In this document: positions 49,444-59,987 of the stretch, in pieces
Layout of the letters: the number at the start of each line of letters is the position of its first letter
Position numbering within the stretch: position 1 is the first letter of the stretch
Assembly (NCBI GenBank): GCA_963828185.1
Contig: CAWHDV010000015.1
Span: 256,649 to 320,648 of the forward strand
Length of the DNA: 64,000 bases
Reading direction: 5' to 3'
Source: Rhodoblastus sp963828185
GTDB taxonomy: Bacteria > Pseudomonadota > Alphaproteobacteria > Rhizobiales > Beijerinckiaceae
Notes under the pieces: model-generated
Seen by the model: the letters and a program-made list of their open reading frames with translations, nothing else
The model's database searches: none
What the model was told of the DNA's origin: nothing
Program-made: the position numbers and the translations under genes

Positions 49444-49970
49444 TCAAGGAGGGAATGCGGGGCAGAGGAGTACGAGCTCCACTTCTATATCCTCGCTCGC
49501 ATCGAGGGAAAGGTCGCGCGTCTTCCGTGCGTCTTCGACGAGGTAGGTGTAGCAGAGATTATCGAAAAGGGCAGGATTGGGACTCACGCCTGCCGAGGAG
49601 GGAGACAGCGCTCCCCTCATAGCCCGTCTCCTCGGCCAGCTCTCTTACGGCCGCTTCCTGAGGGTTTTCCTCTTCCACAAGCCCGCCCGGTATTTCGTAG
49701 GTGACCTTGTGCGTGCCGTGGCGATACTGCCTGTATCATGACTACTTTCCGCGCAGGGGTGATAGGTATCACATTAACCCAACTGCCGGACTCAAGCGTG
49801 TAGAATTCGTTGACGCCTTTCGTCCTCGGAGAGCGGGCCTGTTCGACCCTGACCTTGAAGACCCTGTAGTCTCTGTCCACCCTGGAATCGACGAGCTCCC
49901 ATTCTTTTATCATGGCGTAACCGAAGAACCTCACCGTAATGCGGCTACTACAGATGAGGCCGGCCCTCAT
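49444..49970 (-). CDS. NUDIX hydrolase (ADP-ribose pyrophosphatase-like), frameshifted
   Basis: ATG 49,970 overlaps the cysS stop (ATGA). The text runs KEWELVDSRVDRDYRVFKVRVEQ, FYTLESGSWVNVIPITPARKVVMI. After a one-base change near 49,735 it continues in another frame as THKVTYEIPGGLVEEENPQEAAVRELAEETGY, the NUDIX box (GX5EX7REUXEEXGU). A second change near 49,590 is needed for the tail LFDNLCYTYLVEDA to IEVELVLL. It resembles NudF-type sugar-nucleotide hydrolases. Position and overlap suggest an operon cysS-nudix-moeA. Confidence 0.8.
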
Positions 49971-51411
49971 TTCTTGATCCTCCACTTCGTCCCTTGGGGC
50001 GAATCGAGCAGCGATTACGCCTTTTTCGAGAAGCCCGTTCCTGATTTCGTCCGCCTTCTTGAAATCCTTTGCAAGACGGGCATCACTCCTCGTCATTGAT
50101 GGCTTCCTCGATCCCGGCCTCAGTGATCCCCACACGGGTGAGATGACGGTGCGATTCGTAGCGCATGAAGGCGACCACATCGTCGTTAAGGAGACCGAGC
50201 AGGCGCGCCAGCGTGACGAGGAGATTCCGTCCCTGCACTATGTAGGGAAGGGCCGACGGGTCCGCCTCATCTATCATGCGGTTGATCGCCGTGACGAGGT
50301 CGAAGACAGAGGACAGTGCCAAGGCCGTATTGAAATCGTCTTCCATGGCCGCGTGAAACCCGGCCTCGAACCCTTCGATTTCGCCATTGCCTTTGGGCGA
50401 TGCACCCTCCGTGCCCTGCACCTCGGATACCCTTTCCAGCGTGGCATAAAGCCTCTGGAGGGCCGCATCCGCGTTGTCGACGGCCCTGTCCGCGTAGTCG
50501 ATGGGGTTGCGATAATGGGCTGAGAGGAAGAAAAGGCGGAGGACCTCGGGATGATAGCTTTTCAGGAAGTTCTTGATAAGCAGGAAGTTGCCGAGAGATT
50601 TCGACATCTTTTCCCGATCCATAGTGACGAACCCATTGTGCACCCAGTAGTTGACGAATCGCCGACCCGTGGCGCACTCAGCCTGGGCCCGCTCGTTCTC
50701 GTGGTGGGGAAAGAGGAGGTCCTTGCCCCCCCCGTGCATGTCGAAGGGATTGCCGAGATACTTGATACTCATAGTGGAACATTCGATATGCCACCCCGGC
50801 CTGCCCGGCCCGAAAGGGCTGTCCCAGGCGGGCTCGCCCGGTTTCGATCCCTTCCACAACGCGAAATCGAGGGGGTCCTTCTTCTGTTCGTTCACCTCTA
50901 TGCGCACCCCTGCCACCATCTCGTCGAGGGTCCTTCCGGAGAGCGCGCCGTAGGCCTTGTCCTTCGCTACGGAGAAATAGACGCTGCCGTTCAACCGGTA
51001 GGCGTAACCTTTTTCGATGAGCTGTTCTATGAGGGCGATCATGTCGTCGATGTGCTCTGTGGCCCTGGGCTCGTAGGTCGGTGGAAGGACCCCGAGGCTC
51101 GCCATGTCCTCCTTGAAGGAGGCAATATGGGTCTCGGCCACTTCCCGCCAGTCCCGTCCTTCGGCTGATGCCCGGTTGATGATCTTGTCGTCGATATCGG
51201 TAAAGTTCCTCACGTAGATGACGTCATAGCCAATCGACCGCAAATAGCGGGAGACCGCATCGAAGACGATGGCGCTTCGGGCATGACCAATGTGTGAATG
51301 ATCGTATACAGTGACTCCGCAGACGTAGAGCCTGACCTGGCCTTCGACCACGGGCACGAAATCCTCTTTCTTCCCTGTGAATGAATTGTAGATTCTAAGT
51401 GGCACGGGCAT
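49967..51411 (-). CDS. cysS: Cysteinyl-tRNA synthetase, frameshifted near the C-terminus
   Basis: A class I synthetase that charges tRNA-Cys. The N-terminus LRIYNSFTGKKEDFVPV is followed by the HIGH-type HSHIGHARSAIVFD, zinc ligands (WHIECSTMS, HHENERAQAE) and KMSKSLGNFLLI. The long frame stops at 50,083, but the sense continues in two other frames: ARLAKDFKKADEIRNGLLEKGV and then LLDSPQGTKWRIKK with a stop at 49,967. So there are one-base changes near 50,090 and 50,020. Corrected length (~481) is normal. Confidence 0.93.
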
Positions 51412-51490
51412 ATTCTAACCTTGGGGGCCGAGGCTTGTCAAAAAATTTATCCTTTTGACAAGACATGATCGTTGAGTTACTGTTATTGCA

Positions 51491-52468
51491 ATGGCGGAAT
51501 TCAGAAGGGATCCTCTGCTGGGCAATTGGGTCGTCGTCGGTTTCAAGAAGACCAAGACGAACGCCGTGGGCGTCTGTCCCTTTTGTCCGGGAAACGAAGA
51601 GATGACCCCCCCTTCCATTAGGGAAACGCGGGACCGGGAAGGAAGGTGGCTCCTCCGGTGCTTCTCGGCAGGCAACCCGGTTTTCCAGGTGGAAGAAGAA
51701 GAGAACAAGAGGGCCGAAGGCTTCTACGACAAGATGGGGACGCTGGGGGCGGACGAGCTTATCGTCGAGAATCCGTCTCATACGAAGAGTATCTCGGCCT
51801 TCGAGCCCGTGGAGATGTCGCGCGTCGTGGCAATGTACACGGAGCGCATCGTCGACCTGAAAAGGGACGAGCGGTTCAAGTACGTGCAGATCTTCAAGAA
51901 TCATGGTGAGCTTGCAGGCTCCTATATCTTTCATCCCCACTCGCACGTGCTCGCGACGCCTATCGTGCCTCATCAGCTCATGCTGGAGCTTGCCAATTCC
52001 AGGAACCACTACCTGCTGAAAGAAAGGTGCCTCTTGTGCGATGTGGTGAGCCAGGAAACTCGGCAGGAGAAGAGGGTGGTGACCCTTACCGACCACTTTA
52101 TGGTACTTTGTCCCTTTGCCTCCAGGGTGCCCTTTGAAGCCTGGATTGTGCCTCGCGTCCATAACCCGGCTTTCGAAGCGTGGGCCGGTGAGGCCATACA
52201 GGAAGATTTCGTGCGGGTTTTTCTGGATACGATGAAGCGGATCGAGAAGGTGGCTAGCTCTTACTCGATAGTGATTCATACATCACCCAACCAGGTACGG
52301 GAAGGTTTTGGTGATGAGAACGCGCGCATAAGCGACTATTTTCACTGGCATATAGAGATTCTCCCGAGGGATGCCAATTCGGCCAAGTTCAAGCGTGACG
52401 ACCAGTTCTATACGATCTTTACCACTCCCGAAGAGGCGGCCATGCTGCTGAAGACGGAAAAACTCTAG
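51491..52468 (+). CDS. Galactose-1-phosphate uridylyltransferase-like nucleotidyltransferase
   Basis: A 325-residue protein of the HIT superfamily. It has LLGNWVVVGFKK and CPFCPGNE (zinc-type CxxC) at the N-terminus, the catalytic-loop HPHSHVLATPIVP (GalT pattern HPHGQ, here with Ser-His), a second CLLCDVV pair and the C-terminal FHWHIEILPR. It could transfer UMP or AMP between hexose phosphates, or be an ADP-glucose phosphorylase-like enzyme; the exact substrate is unclear. No Leloir-pathway partner is adjacent. It diverges from cysS (79-base gap). Confidence 0.8.
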   Translation: MAEFRRDPLLGNWVVVGFKKTKTNAVGVCPFCPGNEEMTPPSIRETRDREGRWLLRCFSAGNPVFQVEEEENKRAEGFYDKMGTLGADELIVENPSHTKSISAFEPVEMSRVVAMYTERIVDLKRDERFKYVQIFKNHGELAGSYIFHPHSHVLATPIVPHQLMLELANSRNHYLLKERCLLCDVVSQETRQEKRVVTLTDHFMVLCPFASRVPFEAWIVPRVHNPAFEAWAGEAIQEDFVRVFLDTMKRIEKVASSYSIVIHTSPNQVREGFGDENARISDYFHWHIEILPRDANSAKFKRDDQFYTIFTTPEEAAMLLKTEKL

Positions 52469-52477
52469 GAGACTGCC

Positions 52478-52723
52478 ATGGGATCTACTCTTTATTGGAT
52501 TAAGTTCGGAGTATACGTGGTAGTCGCGGTTGTCATGCTGGTTTTCGGTGCGCTTTTCTTAAGACATGTCTATATTTCCTTGTGGCTGGAAAACGGAGAG
52601 TTGGCCGTTTCGTCGCTTATGCTGGGGGTAGTCCTTTTCCTGGTGGGAGGGGGGCTACTCCTCACGACCCTTGCCCACTCCATTAAACGAGCGTGGGGGA
52701 GAAACCATCTCCACGCGCGGTAG
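52478..52723 (+). CDS. Small membrane protein with two helices
   Basis: An 81-residue protein starting 9 bases after the GalT-like stop, with a GGAG-type site. Two hydrophobic helices (VYVVVAVVMLVFGALFL; SSLMLGVVLFLVGGGLLLTTLA) are separated by a short polar loop, and the basic tail (IKRAWGRNHLHAR) is probably cytoplasmic. I recognise no family. Confidence 0.6.
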   Translation: MGSTLYWIKFGVYVVVAVVMLVFGALFLRHVYISLWLENGELAVSSLMLGVVLFLVGGGLLLTTLAHSIKRAWGRNHLHAR

Positions 52724-52754
52724 GCCTTGTCGCAACGCAGCCAGGCTCTTTTCT

Positions 52755-54192
52755 TTAAACCCCGGATTTCAGATCGATGATCTCCAGACTGTGGTTCGCA
52801 TCGGGGTGCCTCGGGGAAGGACCCTCGATCAGGAGTGCAAAGTCCCCTGTTGCCTCGTGCGTTCGCAGCCATGCTCTTCGCCCAACCGGTCCAATCATCG
52901 GTTTCATCCGTGTCGCAGACCGGGTAGACGCCGTAGGAGAACTGAAGCGCCTGGCAGATAGCCTGCTGCGGGCTTGCCGCGGTTATCCATACCGGTAGTC
53001 GAAGTCGGGAAAGACCTCTCGCTGTTGTGCCGCTCGCGGCTGGGCACGATCACGCCGGCGATCGGCATGCGTTCCATCGCGCTTTCGACGCTCAGGGAGA
53101 TCAGATCGCCCGTACCGATCTTCTCGTCCACCGCGATCGTTCTTCAGTGTTTCCCTTACGTAGTGACCGGGGCGGTGCGGTTCCACGACCTGGGCTATTT
53201 TTACCAGCATGGCAACGGCATCCACCGGGTACTTTCCCATAGCCGATTCTTCTGAGAGCATCACACAGTCTGTGCCGTCGAGTATGGCATTCGCCACGTC
53301 CGTTGCCTCGGCGCGGGTCGGACGCCGATTCTCGATCATGGATTCCAGCATCTGTGTGGCCGTAATAACCGGTTTGCCGAGCAAGTTGGCCTTATGCATG
53401 AGCTGCTTCTGGACAATGGCAATCTGCTCTATGGGTATCTCCACGCCCAGGTCTCCCCTGGCGATCATGATGCCGTCGGCAGCATCGAGGATCTCCTCAA
53501 TCCGGTCGAGGGCCCTGGAGCGCTCGATCTTGGCGATGATGAAATGGCGTGTAACCCAGGTGTGCCGCTGCTCTTCGAACCGCGAGGATGTCGGCTTTCG
53601 ATTCCACGAAAGACTGGCTTACCGCATCGACGCCCTGATCCAGGGCGAATTTCAGGCAGTCATGGTCGTGATCGGTAAAGGCGGTGATGCCAAGGTCGAT
53701 TCCCGGCAGGTTGAGTCCTTTGCGGGACCGCAACTCACCGCCGACAACGATCCTGCATGTGACCTCATCCTCCTGCACGATGGTCGACTTCCATCTGAAT
53801 GAGGCCGTCGTTGAGGAAGAGGGCGTCGCCCGGGTTCTACGGCTGTCGGCAGGCCGGCAAACGTGACTGAGGCATAACGGGCGTCACCCACAAGCTCGCG
53901 TGTGGTTAAGGTGAAACTGTCACCCGGGGTCAGCTCGACGGCTCCCCTGCTATTTGGCCGATGCGGATCTTGGGACCGGGCAGGTCTGCCATGATCATAA
54001 GGCGTTTTCCGTGGAGCCGGAAGCGGCACGAAGGTCGTTCGATCACTTTCGCGTGCTCGTCAAACGTTCCATGTGAGAAATTGAGACGGGCCACGTCCAT
54101 GCCGGTGAGAACATCTGATCCATGTCATCCCGGGACGAGGAGGCCGGCCCGATGGTACAAACAATCTTCGTCTTGTTACCGGGAAAGCTCAT
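52755..54192 (-). CDS. pyk: Pyruvate kinase, many frameshifts
   Basis: The pieces reconstruct a full-length (~478-residue) pyruvate kinase, which makes pyruvate and ATP from PEP and ADP. Start MSFPGNKTKIVCTIGPASSS at 54,192; then VARLNFSHGTF, ADLPGPKIRIG, LTPGDSFTLTTREL, the signature region IARGDLGVEIP, and KPVITATQMLESM to RPTRAEATDVANAILDGTDCVMLSEESAMGKYPVDA. The end is EIIDLKSGV and TAA at 52,755. I count at least five single-base breaks (about 54,110; 53,990-54,030; 53,950; 53,845; 53,560; 53,145 and others). So many in one conserved gene points to consensus error. Confidence 0.85.
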
Positions 54193-54601
54193 CCCAGACA
54201 CTTCCTTTTGGCGCCACACAGGTTGGAAGACTTTTCGACCGGTAACTTGCGCGCTTTCGCGTGTGCGTCAGTCTGATGATAGTCCGGGAAGGCGTTGAAA
54301 GTCAACCGCACCCGGGCCGGGCGCTCGAATCATTGTCCAGTTTCCCTGGAGGCCTCTTATCGAATCATTGCTCGATAGTGACCTATAATCACTAATATAT
54401 TCAAAAAACTACAAAAAATTCCTAAACCTATTATATCATATATGGCATAATAGACCGAGTCAGTCGGTTCGTGAATCACCATGTGAGTGAGGTAAAGGCT
54501 ACGCCGGCCGCAAGGGTAGCTTTGGAAGGCCGGCGAGAGCGAGAGGCAGACCTTTGAAGCAGAAGTGGTTTTTCCAACCTATATATTAAGGAGGATAGGG
54601 T
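54193..54601. other. AT-rich promoter gap upstream of the aldehyde oxidoreductase cluster
   Basis: These 409 bases separate pyk and mop, which are divergent. They include TATAAT at 54,384-54,389, CATAAT at 54,446-54,451, a small inverted repeat ACCGA-GTCAG-TCGGT near 54,454-54,468 and AAGGAGG just before the mop start. No -35 element at good spacing was found. A 24-codon GTG frame near 54,482 is too weak to call. The cluster promoter is probably here. Confidence 0.45.
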
Positions 54602-57325
54602 ATGATCAAGAAGATTCTCAATGTGAACGGGGTTGAAAAAACGGCGATGGCCGATCCCGATGCCACCCTGGCAGACGTACTTAGACAGAATCTTTTCCTC
54701 ACCGGCACCAAGGTGGGTTGCGGCAAGGGGGAGTGCGGGGCTTGCTCGGTCATTATGAATGGTAAGGTAGTTCGTTCCTGCATAGCCCGTATGAAACAGG
54801 TGCCCGATCACGCAGTTATTACCACCATAGAGGGGGTCGGAACGCCTCAGAACCTGCACGCCTTGCAGCTCGCCTGGATCGCCCACAACGGGGCCCAGTG
54901 CGGCTTTTGCAGCCCCGGTTTCATCGTTTCCGCCAAGGCGCTTCTGGACGTGAACCAGAAACCGACAAGGGAAGAGGTAAGGGACTGGTTCCAGAAGCAC
55001 CACAATGCGTGCCGGTGCACAGGGTATAAACCCCTCGTCGACGCAGTCATGGACGCAGCCCGTGTTGTTCGAGGTGAGATGAAGGCGGACGACCTATCTT
55101 CAAGATACCGGCTGACGGAAAGATATGGGGTACGAAACACCCGCGTCCCACGGCCGTTGCCAGGGTGACCGGAACCCTCGATTACGGCGCCGATCTCGGT
55201 CTCAAGTTCCCCAAGGACTCCCTTTACCTTGCTCTCACCCAGGCCGAAGTCTCCCACGCAGAGATCCTCTCGATCGATACTTCAGAGGGTGAAGGCATGC
55301 CCGGGGTCGCCAAGGTTCTCACACACAAGGACGTAAAGGGAAGCAACCGCATCCTGGGACTCGTCAACAACCCGCACAACAGGAGCAACGGCCTTGACCG
55401 TCCGGTCCTTTGCGACGAGAAGGTATTCCTTTACGGCGACGCCATCGCCATTGTCTGCGCCGACACGGAAGCACACGCCCGGGCGGCGGCGGCGAAGGTA
55501 AAGGTCGGGCTGAAAGAGCTGCCCGCGTACATGAGCGCACCGGCAGCCATGGCGCCCGATGCTATGGAGATCCATCCGGGCACCCCGAACGTCTATTTCA
55601 CCATGAAGAACATCAAGGGGGCCGACACTAAGCCCATCATGGCAAGCGCACCCTTCACGGTCGAGGACGAGTTCTACACCCAACGGCAGCCCCACATGCC
55701 TATCGAGCCCGACGTGGGCCTCGCCTACATGAGCGAGGAGGGCGTCCTTACGATCTACTCCAAGTCGACATCTATCCATATGCACCACCTCATGATCCAA
55801 TCGGCCATCGGCCAGCCCGCAGACAAGCTCGTGATCGCCAACCCGCCCGGGGTAGGGGCCATGTTCGGCTACAAATTGAGCCCCACCACGGAGGCCCTTC
55901 TCGGGGTCGCGTGCATGGCCACGGGTAAGCCGGTCGTGCTCCAGTACAAGCGCACCAGCAGCAGACGTACACGGGTAAGCGATCTCCCGCCTTCATCAAG
56001 CTGAAGATGGCTGCCGACAAAGAGGGTAAGCTCCTCGCCATGGCGGGAGACTGCACCGTCGATCACGGGCCGTATGCCGAGTTCGGGGATGCCGTGGCCC
56101 AGCGGTGCACCCAGCACATGGGATCGGGCTACAACATCCCTAATATTTACGAAGAAGCACGAGTCGTCTGCACGAACCACTCCTGGGGCTGCGCCTTCAG
56201 GGCTTTCGGCTCTCCCCAGGGTGAATTCGCCTCCGAGGTGCTCATAGACGAGCTTGCGGAAAAGGTGGGCATGGACCCCCTCGAATTCAGATACAAGAAC
56301 GCCTACCGCGCAGGGGACACGACCCCGAGCGGGACCGCCCCTGACGTTATCGTCCTGCCGGGCCTCATCGACAAACTGCGCCCCTCGTACAAGGCAGCCG
56401 TCGAACGGGCAAAGAAAGAATCGACCCCTGCCAAAAAGAGGGGCGTCGGCGTCTCGATCGGCATTTACAACTGCGGACTCGAGAGGCCTGACACGTCGGA
56501 GGCCTGGGCCGAGATCACCGCCGGCGGGGTGACCATCTACAACTCCTGGGAAGACCCCGGCCAGGGGGGCGACGTCGGTACCCTGATCACCGCTCATCGA
56601 CACTCCGGCCCTTAGGGGTAACACCCGATCGCATCAGTCTCGTGATGAATGACATGAGTCTCACGCCGAACAGCGGGCCTTCCGGTGCGAGCAGACAGCA
56701 GGTGGCGACCGGTGGAGCCATCAAGGCAGCCTGTGAAGAGTTGCTCAAGGGACTCAGAAAGAAGGACGGAACTTACAGGGCCTTCGACAAGGTGAAGGCT
56801 GAAGGCCTCCCAACGAGATACGTGGGCACGAACACGACCCAGGGTGTGCCGCCTGATCTCGAAACAGGGCAGGGCGCTATCTTTCCCAACTACCAGTATG
56901 GACTTTTCATGGCTGAGGTCGAGGTCGACACGGCAACGGGGACGACCAAGGTCCTCAAGATGACCATAGCGGCCGACGTGGGCGTGATTTGCAGTCGCCT
57001 CGCCGTGGACGGCCAGCTCTACGGCGGTCTCTCCCAGGGTATCGGCATGGCCTTGAGCGAGGATTTTGAGGATATCAAAAAGCATTCGACGATGACCGGG
57101 GCCGGCTTCCCCTTTATCAAGGATATCCCCGACGACCTGGAACTCATCTATCAGGAAACACCGAGACCGAACGGTCCGTATGGAGCGGGTGGCTGCGGAG
57201 AGCTTCCCAACACGAGCCCCCATGCGGCTATCATAAACGCTATAAACAACGCGTGCGGGGTCCGCATCACCAAACTGCCGGCCAGGCCGGAAAAGGTCCT
57301 TGCCGGGTTGAAGGCGAGGAGCTAA
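54602..57325 (+). CDS. mop: Molybdenum aldehyde oxidoreductase (Mop type, xanthine oxidase family), frameshifted
   Basis: The interrupted frame spans 907 residues, which is also the length I recall for the Desulfovibrio gigas enzyme. It oxidises aldehydes to acids with electrons leaving through two [2Fe-2S] clusters; no FAD domain is present. Plant-type cluster Cys are C40, C45, C48 and C60; the second cluster has C100, C103, C137 and C139. The molybdopterin part has DRPVLCDEKVF, FRAFGSPQGEFASE and, near the end, GGCGELPNTSPHAA, whose Glu is the catalytic base. Single-base breaks lie near 55,127, 55,960 and 56,600. It is the first gene of the redox cluster to 61,187. Confidence 0.93.
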
Positions 57326-57450
57326 GCCCGGGGGCGAGTCGATGCCTGCGGACGCATAGTCTGTATTGTGGTACAATTATGGGGCGGTCCGGGGTGGCGG
57401 GGGATTCCTCGGGCTCGGGCCGCTCCTTTATAGGAGCATTGTCATAAGAG

Positions 57451-59778
57451 ATGGATCGGAAGGTATTACAAGACCTTGAGAGTAGATGCATCCAGGAGGA
57501 GGCGCCGACGTGCGTTGCCGCATGTCCCATCCATGTGGATGTGAAGGCGTTTCTTGCGAAGGTCGCCTCAGGGAAGTGGGATGAGGCGATTCAAGTGCTG
57601 GCAGCCGTCATGCCTCTGCCCGGCATCGTAGGTCGAATCTGCGATCATCCCTGCCAGAATAAGTGCAGGAGAGCTGATGCCGGGGACGCCATTGCTATAG
57701 GCAAACTTGAGCGGGCCGCCCTCAGGCGCTGTAGGACAAGGGTGAACCCTACCCTCTTACCTGCTAAGGATAAAAGGGCGGCGATCGTCGGAGGAGGTCT
57801 GGCCGGTCTCGTTGCCGCATGGGATCTCTTCCGCAAGGGCTATCTGGTAACCATTCTTGCCCGTGGGCAACAGTTAGGAGGGGATCTGCGGGAATTCGCG
57901 GAAGAGGCCCTGCCGAAAGCTGTAATAGAAGAAGAACTGGAACGCCTCGAACAGATGGGCGTGAAGGTGCGCCTTGGTCAGCCGGTCGAAGACGCAGGCT
58001 GGATGGAAGCCGTCAGGGCAGAGTTCGACGCGATTTACGTAGAGATGGACGGGAAGGGCGGAGTCAATCAGATGGCGCCGGAACCGGAACAACTCTCGAT
58101 CGACCCGGCGACCCTGTCGACCTCGATACCGGGAGTTTTCATCGGGGAGATCCGTCCCCATAGTACCACCTTAGCGCCCATCGAGGCCGTCGCCGAGGGC
58201 AGGAAGGCGGCGACTTCCATTGACCGTTATCTGCAGAAGGTCTCTCTCACGGCGGGAAGAGAACATGAAGGGCCTTACGCAACGAGACTCTATACGAACC
58301 TGGAAGGAATAACTCCGTGGCCGGCAGTCTCCATGGAGGACAGGGCAGCCGGGTACAGTGATGAGGAGGCGAAACAGGAGGCCGGTCGGTGCATCCGTTG
58401 CGAGTGCATGGAGTGCGTAAAGAACTGCCTCTTCCTGGAGCGGTTCAAGTCCTATCCTAAACGGTACGTGAGGCAGATCAGCAACGATGAGACCATGGTT
58501 ATGGGTTCTCATGGGCAAACGATCAGCCTGGTCAATTCGTGCAGTCTTTGCGGTCTTTGCGAGGAGGTTTGCCCGAACTCACTTGCCATGGCCCCCGTCT
58601 GTATGGAGGGGCGGGCGAGCTTCGTGAGCCGAGGGAAGATGGCCCCTTCCGCCCATGACTTCGCCCTTACGGATATGGTGTCGAGCGGAAGCGACAGGGC
58701 CGCCATCAGTTTGCACGAGCCGGGGAAGGAGACGTCCTCATACCTGTTCTTTCCGGGATGCCAGATGGCGGCAATATATCCCGACCACGTGGGTGCGGCC
58801 TATAACTATCTGCGGGCACACCTGAAAGGAGGCACGGGGCTTCTGCTCCGCTGCTGCGGGGTACCCGCGGAGTGGGCGGCCCGGACGGATCTCTTCATGG
58901 ATGCCCTTCGGGGGCTGAAGGAGGATTGGGAGCGACTCGGTAAGCCCATCGTGGTCGCAGCCTGTCCCACGTGCCACCAGACTTTCAAGAAGTACGTGCC
59001 CGAGATGAAAGTGGTCATGTTGTGGCAGATACTGGCCGAATCAAGCGATGCCGATTTGCCGCGATCAAGCGATGCCGGTACAAAGCTCGCGATTCATGAC
59101 CCGTGTACTACGAGGCACGAGCCGGAGATGCACGATTCGATCCGCGCCCTGCTGACACGGCTGGGGTACTCCATCGAGGAATTGCCCCTGAGCCGCGATA
59201 AGACCGAGTGCTGCGGCTTCGGGGGACTGATGTCGGCGGCGAACCCCCCGCTTGCGAAGGACGTCGCCCGCAGGAGAGCTTCGGAAAGCGGAATTGACTA
59301 TGTAACCTACTGCGCCATGTGCCGCAACGCACTCGCCATGTCGGGAAAGCGCATTTCCCATATCCTGGACCTATGCTTCCCCGGGTCTGTGCCGGACCCG
59401 GCCGCAGGCAGGGCCCTCGGCTATTCCGAGCGGAGCGAGAACAGGTTCCGGCTGAAACGGACGCTCCTCGAATCTCTGTGGGGGATAAAGGAAGAGGGTA
59501 TGGAAGGGTACGAAAACATCGACCTTCATATTTCGGACGATGTGGCCGCACGGATGGAAGACCGGCGTATCCTGAGGGAAGACGTGCGGAAGGTGATCCG
59601 TCACGCCGAAAAGACTGGTGAGAGGCTTTTCAGCCCGACGACCGAAAGGTACCGAGCCTCCTTCCGCCCCGCCCTGGTTACTTATTGGGTCGAATACAGC
59701 GCTGAAGGCGAGGGCTTCAGGGTCTACAACACCTATTGTCATCGTATGGAGGTTGTGGAGGAGGCGGGGGGATCGTGA
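57451..59778 (+). CDS. Dicluster iron-sulfur / flavoprotein-like / CCG-domain oxidoreductase
   Basis: A 775-residue fusion. Residues ~5-90 form a GltD/DPD-type iron-sulfur domain (CVAACPIHVDV, GRICDHPCQNKCRR). Residues ~108-275 form one Rossmann unit (AAIVGGGLAGLVAAWDL) that lacks the second NAD(P)H-binding unit of GltD. Residues ~320-390 bind two [4Fe-4S] clusters (CIRCECMECVKNC; CSLCGLCEEVCPN). Residues ~425-640 have two CCG-type segments (FFPGCQMAAIYP, LLRCCGVPAE; DPCTTR, ECCGFGG) as in heterodisulfide reductases. The ~120-residue tail is unfamiliar. Likely a soluble electron hub for the aldehyde oxidoreductase. It overlaps the next gene by GTGA. Confidence 0.85.
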   Translation: MDRKVLQDLESRCIQEEAPTCVAACPIHVDVKAFLAKVASGKWDEAIQVLAAVMPLPGIVGRICDHPCQNKCRRADAGDAIAIGKLERAALRRCRTRVNPTLLPAKDKRAAIVGGGLAGLVAAWDLFRKGYLVTILARGQQLGGDLREFAEEALPKAVIEEELERLEQMGVKVRLGQPVEDAGWMEAVRAEFDAIYVEMDGKGGVNQMAPEPEQLSIDPATLSTSIPGVFIGEIRPHSTTLAPIEAVAEGRKAATSIDRYLQKVSLTAGREHEGPYATRLYTNLEGITPWPAVSMEDRAAGYSDEEAKQEAGRCIRCECMECVKNCLFLERFKSYPKRYVRQISNDETMVMGSHGQTISLVNSCSLCGLCEEVCPNSLAMAPVCMEGRASFVSRGKMAPSAHDFALTDMVSSGSDRAAISLHEPGKETSSYLFFPGCQMAAIYPDHVGAAYNYLRAHLKGGTGLLLRCCGVPAEWAARTDLFMDALRGLKEDWERLGKPIVVAACPTCHQTFKKYVPEMKVVMLWQILAESSDADLPRSSDAGTKLAIHDPCTTRHEPEMHDSIRALLTRLGYSIEELPLSRDKTECCGFGGLMSAANPPLAKDVARRRASESGIDYVTYCAMCRNALAMSGKRISHILDLCFPGSVPDPAAGRALGYSERSENRFRLKRTLLESLWGIKEEGMEGYENIDLHISDDVAARMEDRRILREDVRKVIRHAEKTGERLFSPTTERYRASFRPALVTYWVEYSAEGEGFRVYNTYCHRMEVVEEAGGS

Positions 59779-59987
59779 AAGACACGGGGAAATCGCCGCA
59801 GGTAAACGACTGGGCTTGCGGGAAGTGCGGAGAGGCTCTCATATCGGCCAAAGTGCAGATCCGGTATCTCGGAACGACCTTTACCGTTGACCTGCTGAAG
59901 TGTCCACGATGCGCCGCGGTGATGGTCACCGAGGAAATAGCCGTCGGAAAGATGGCCGAGGCGGAGCAGGTGCTTGAGGATAAATGA
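59775..59987 (+). CDS. Small CxxC redox/zinc-ribbon protein (DVU_1557-like)
   Basis: A 70-residue protein from GTG 59,775, which overlaps the previous stop. Two CxxC pairs (WACGKCGEAL; LLKCPRCAAVMV) flank a beta-rich middle (AKVQIRYLGTTFTVD), as in rubredoxin-like or zinc-ribbon proteins. An acidic helical tail (KMAEAEQVLEDK) ends it. It overlaps the methyltransferase start by ATGA. I recall similar small proteins next to Desulfovibrio Mop genes (DVU_1557 family). Electron transfer or metal binding is inference. Confidence 0.75.
   Translation: MKDTGKSPQVNDWACGKCGEALISAKVQIRYLGTTFTVDLLKCPRCAAVMVTEEIAVGKMAEAEQVLEDK

Noticed and set aside
54482..54556. 24-codon GTG frame upstream of mop
   Set aside because: Weak start context; no evidence of translation.
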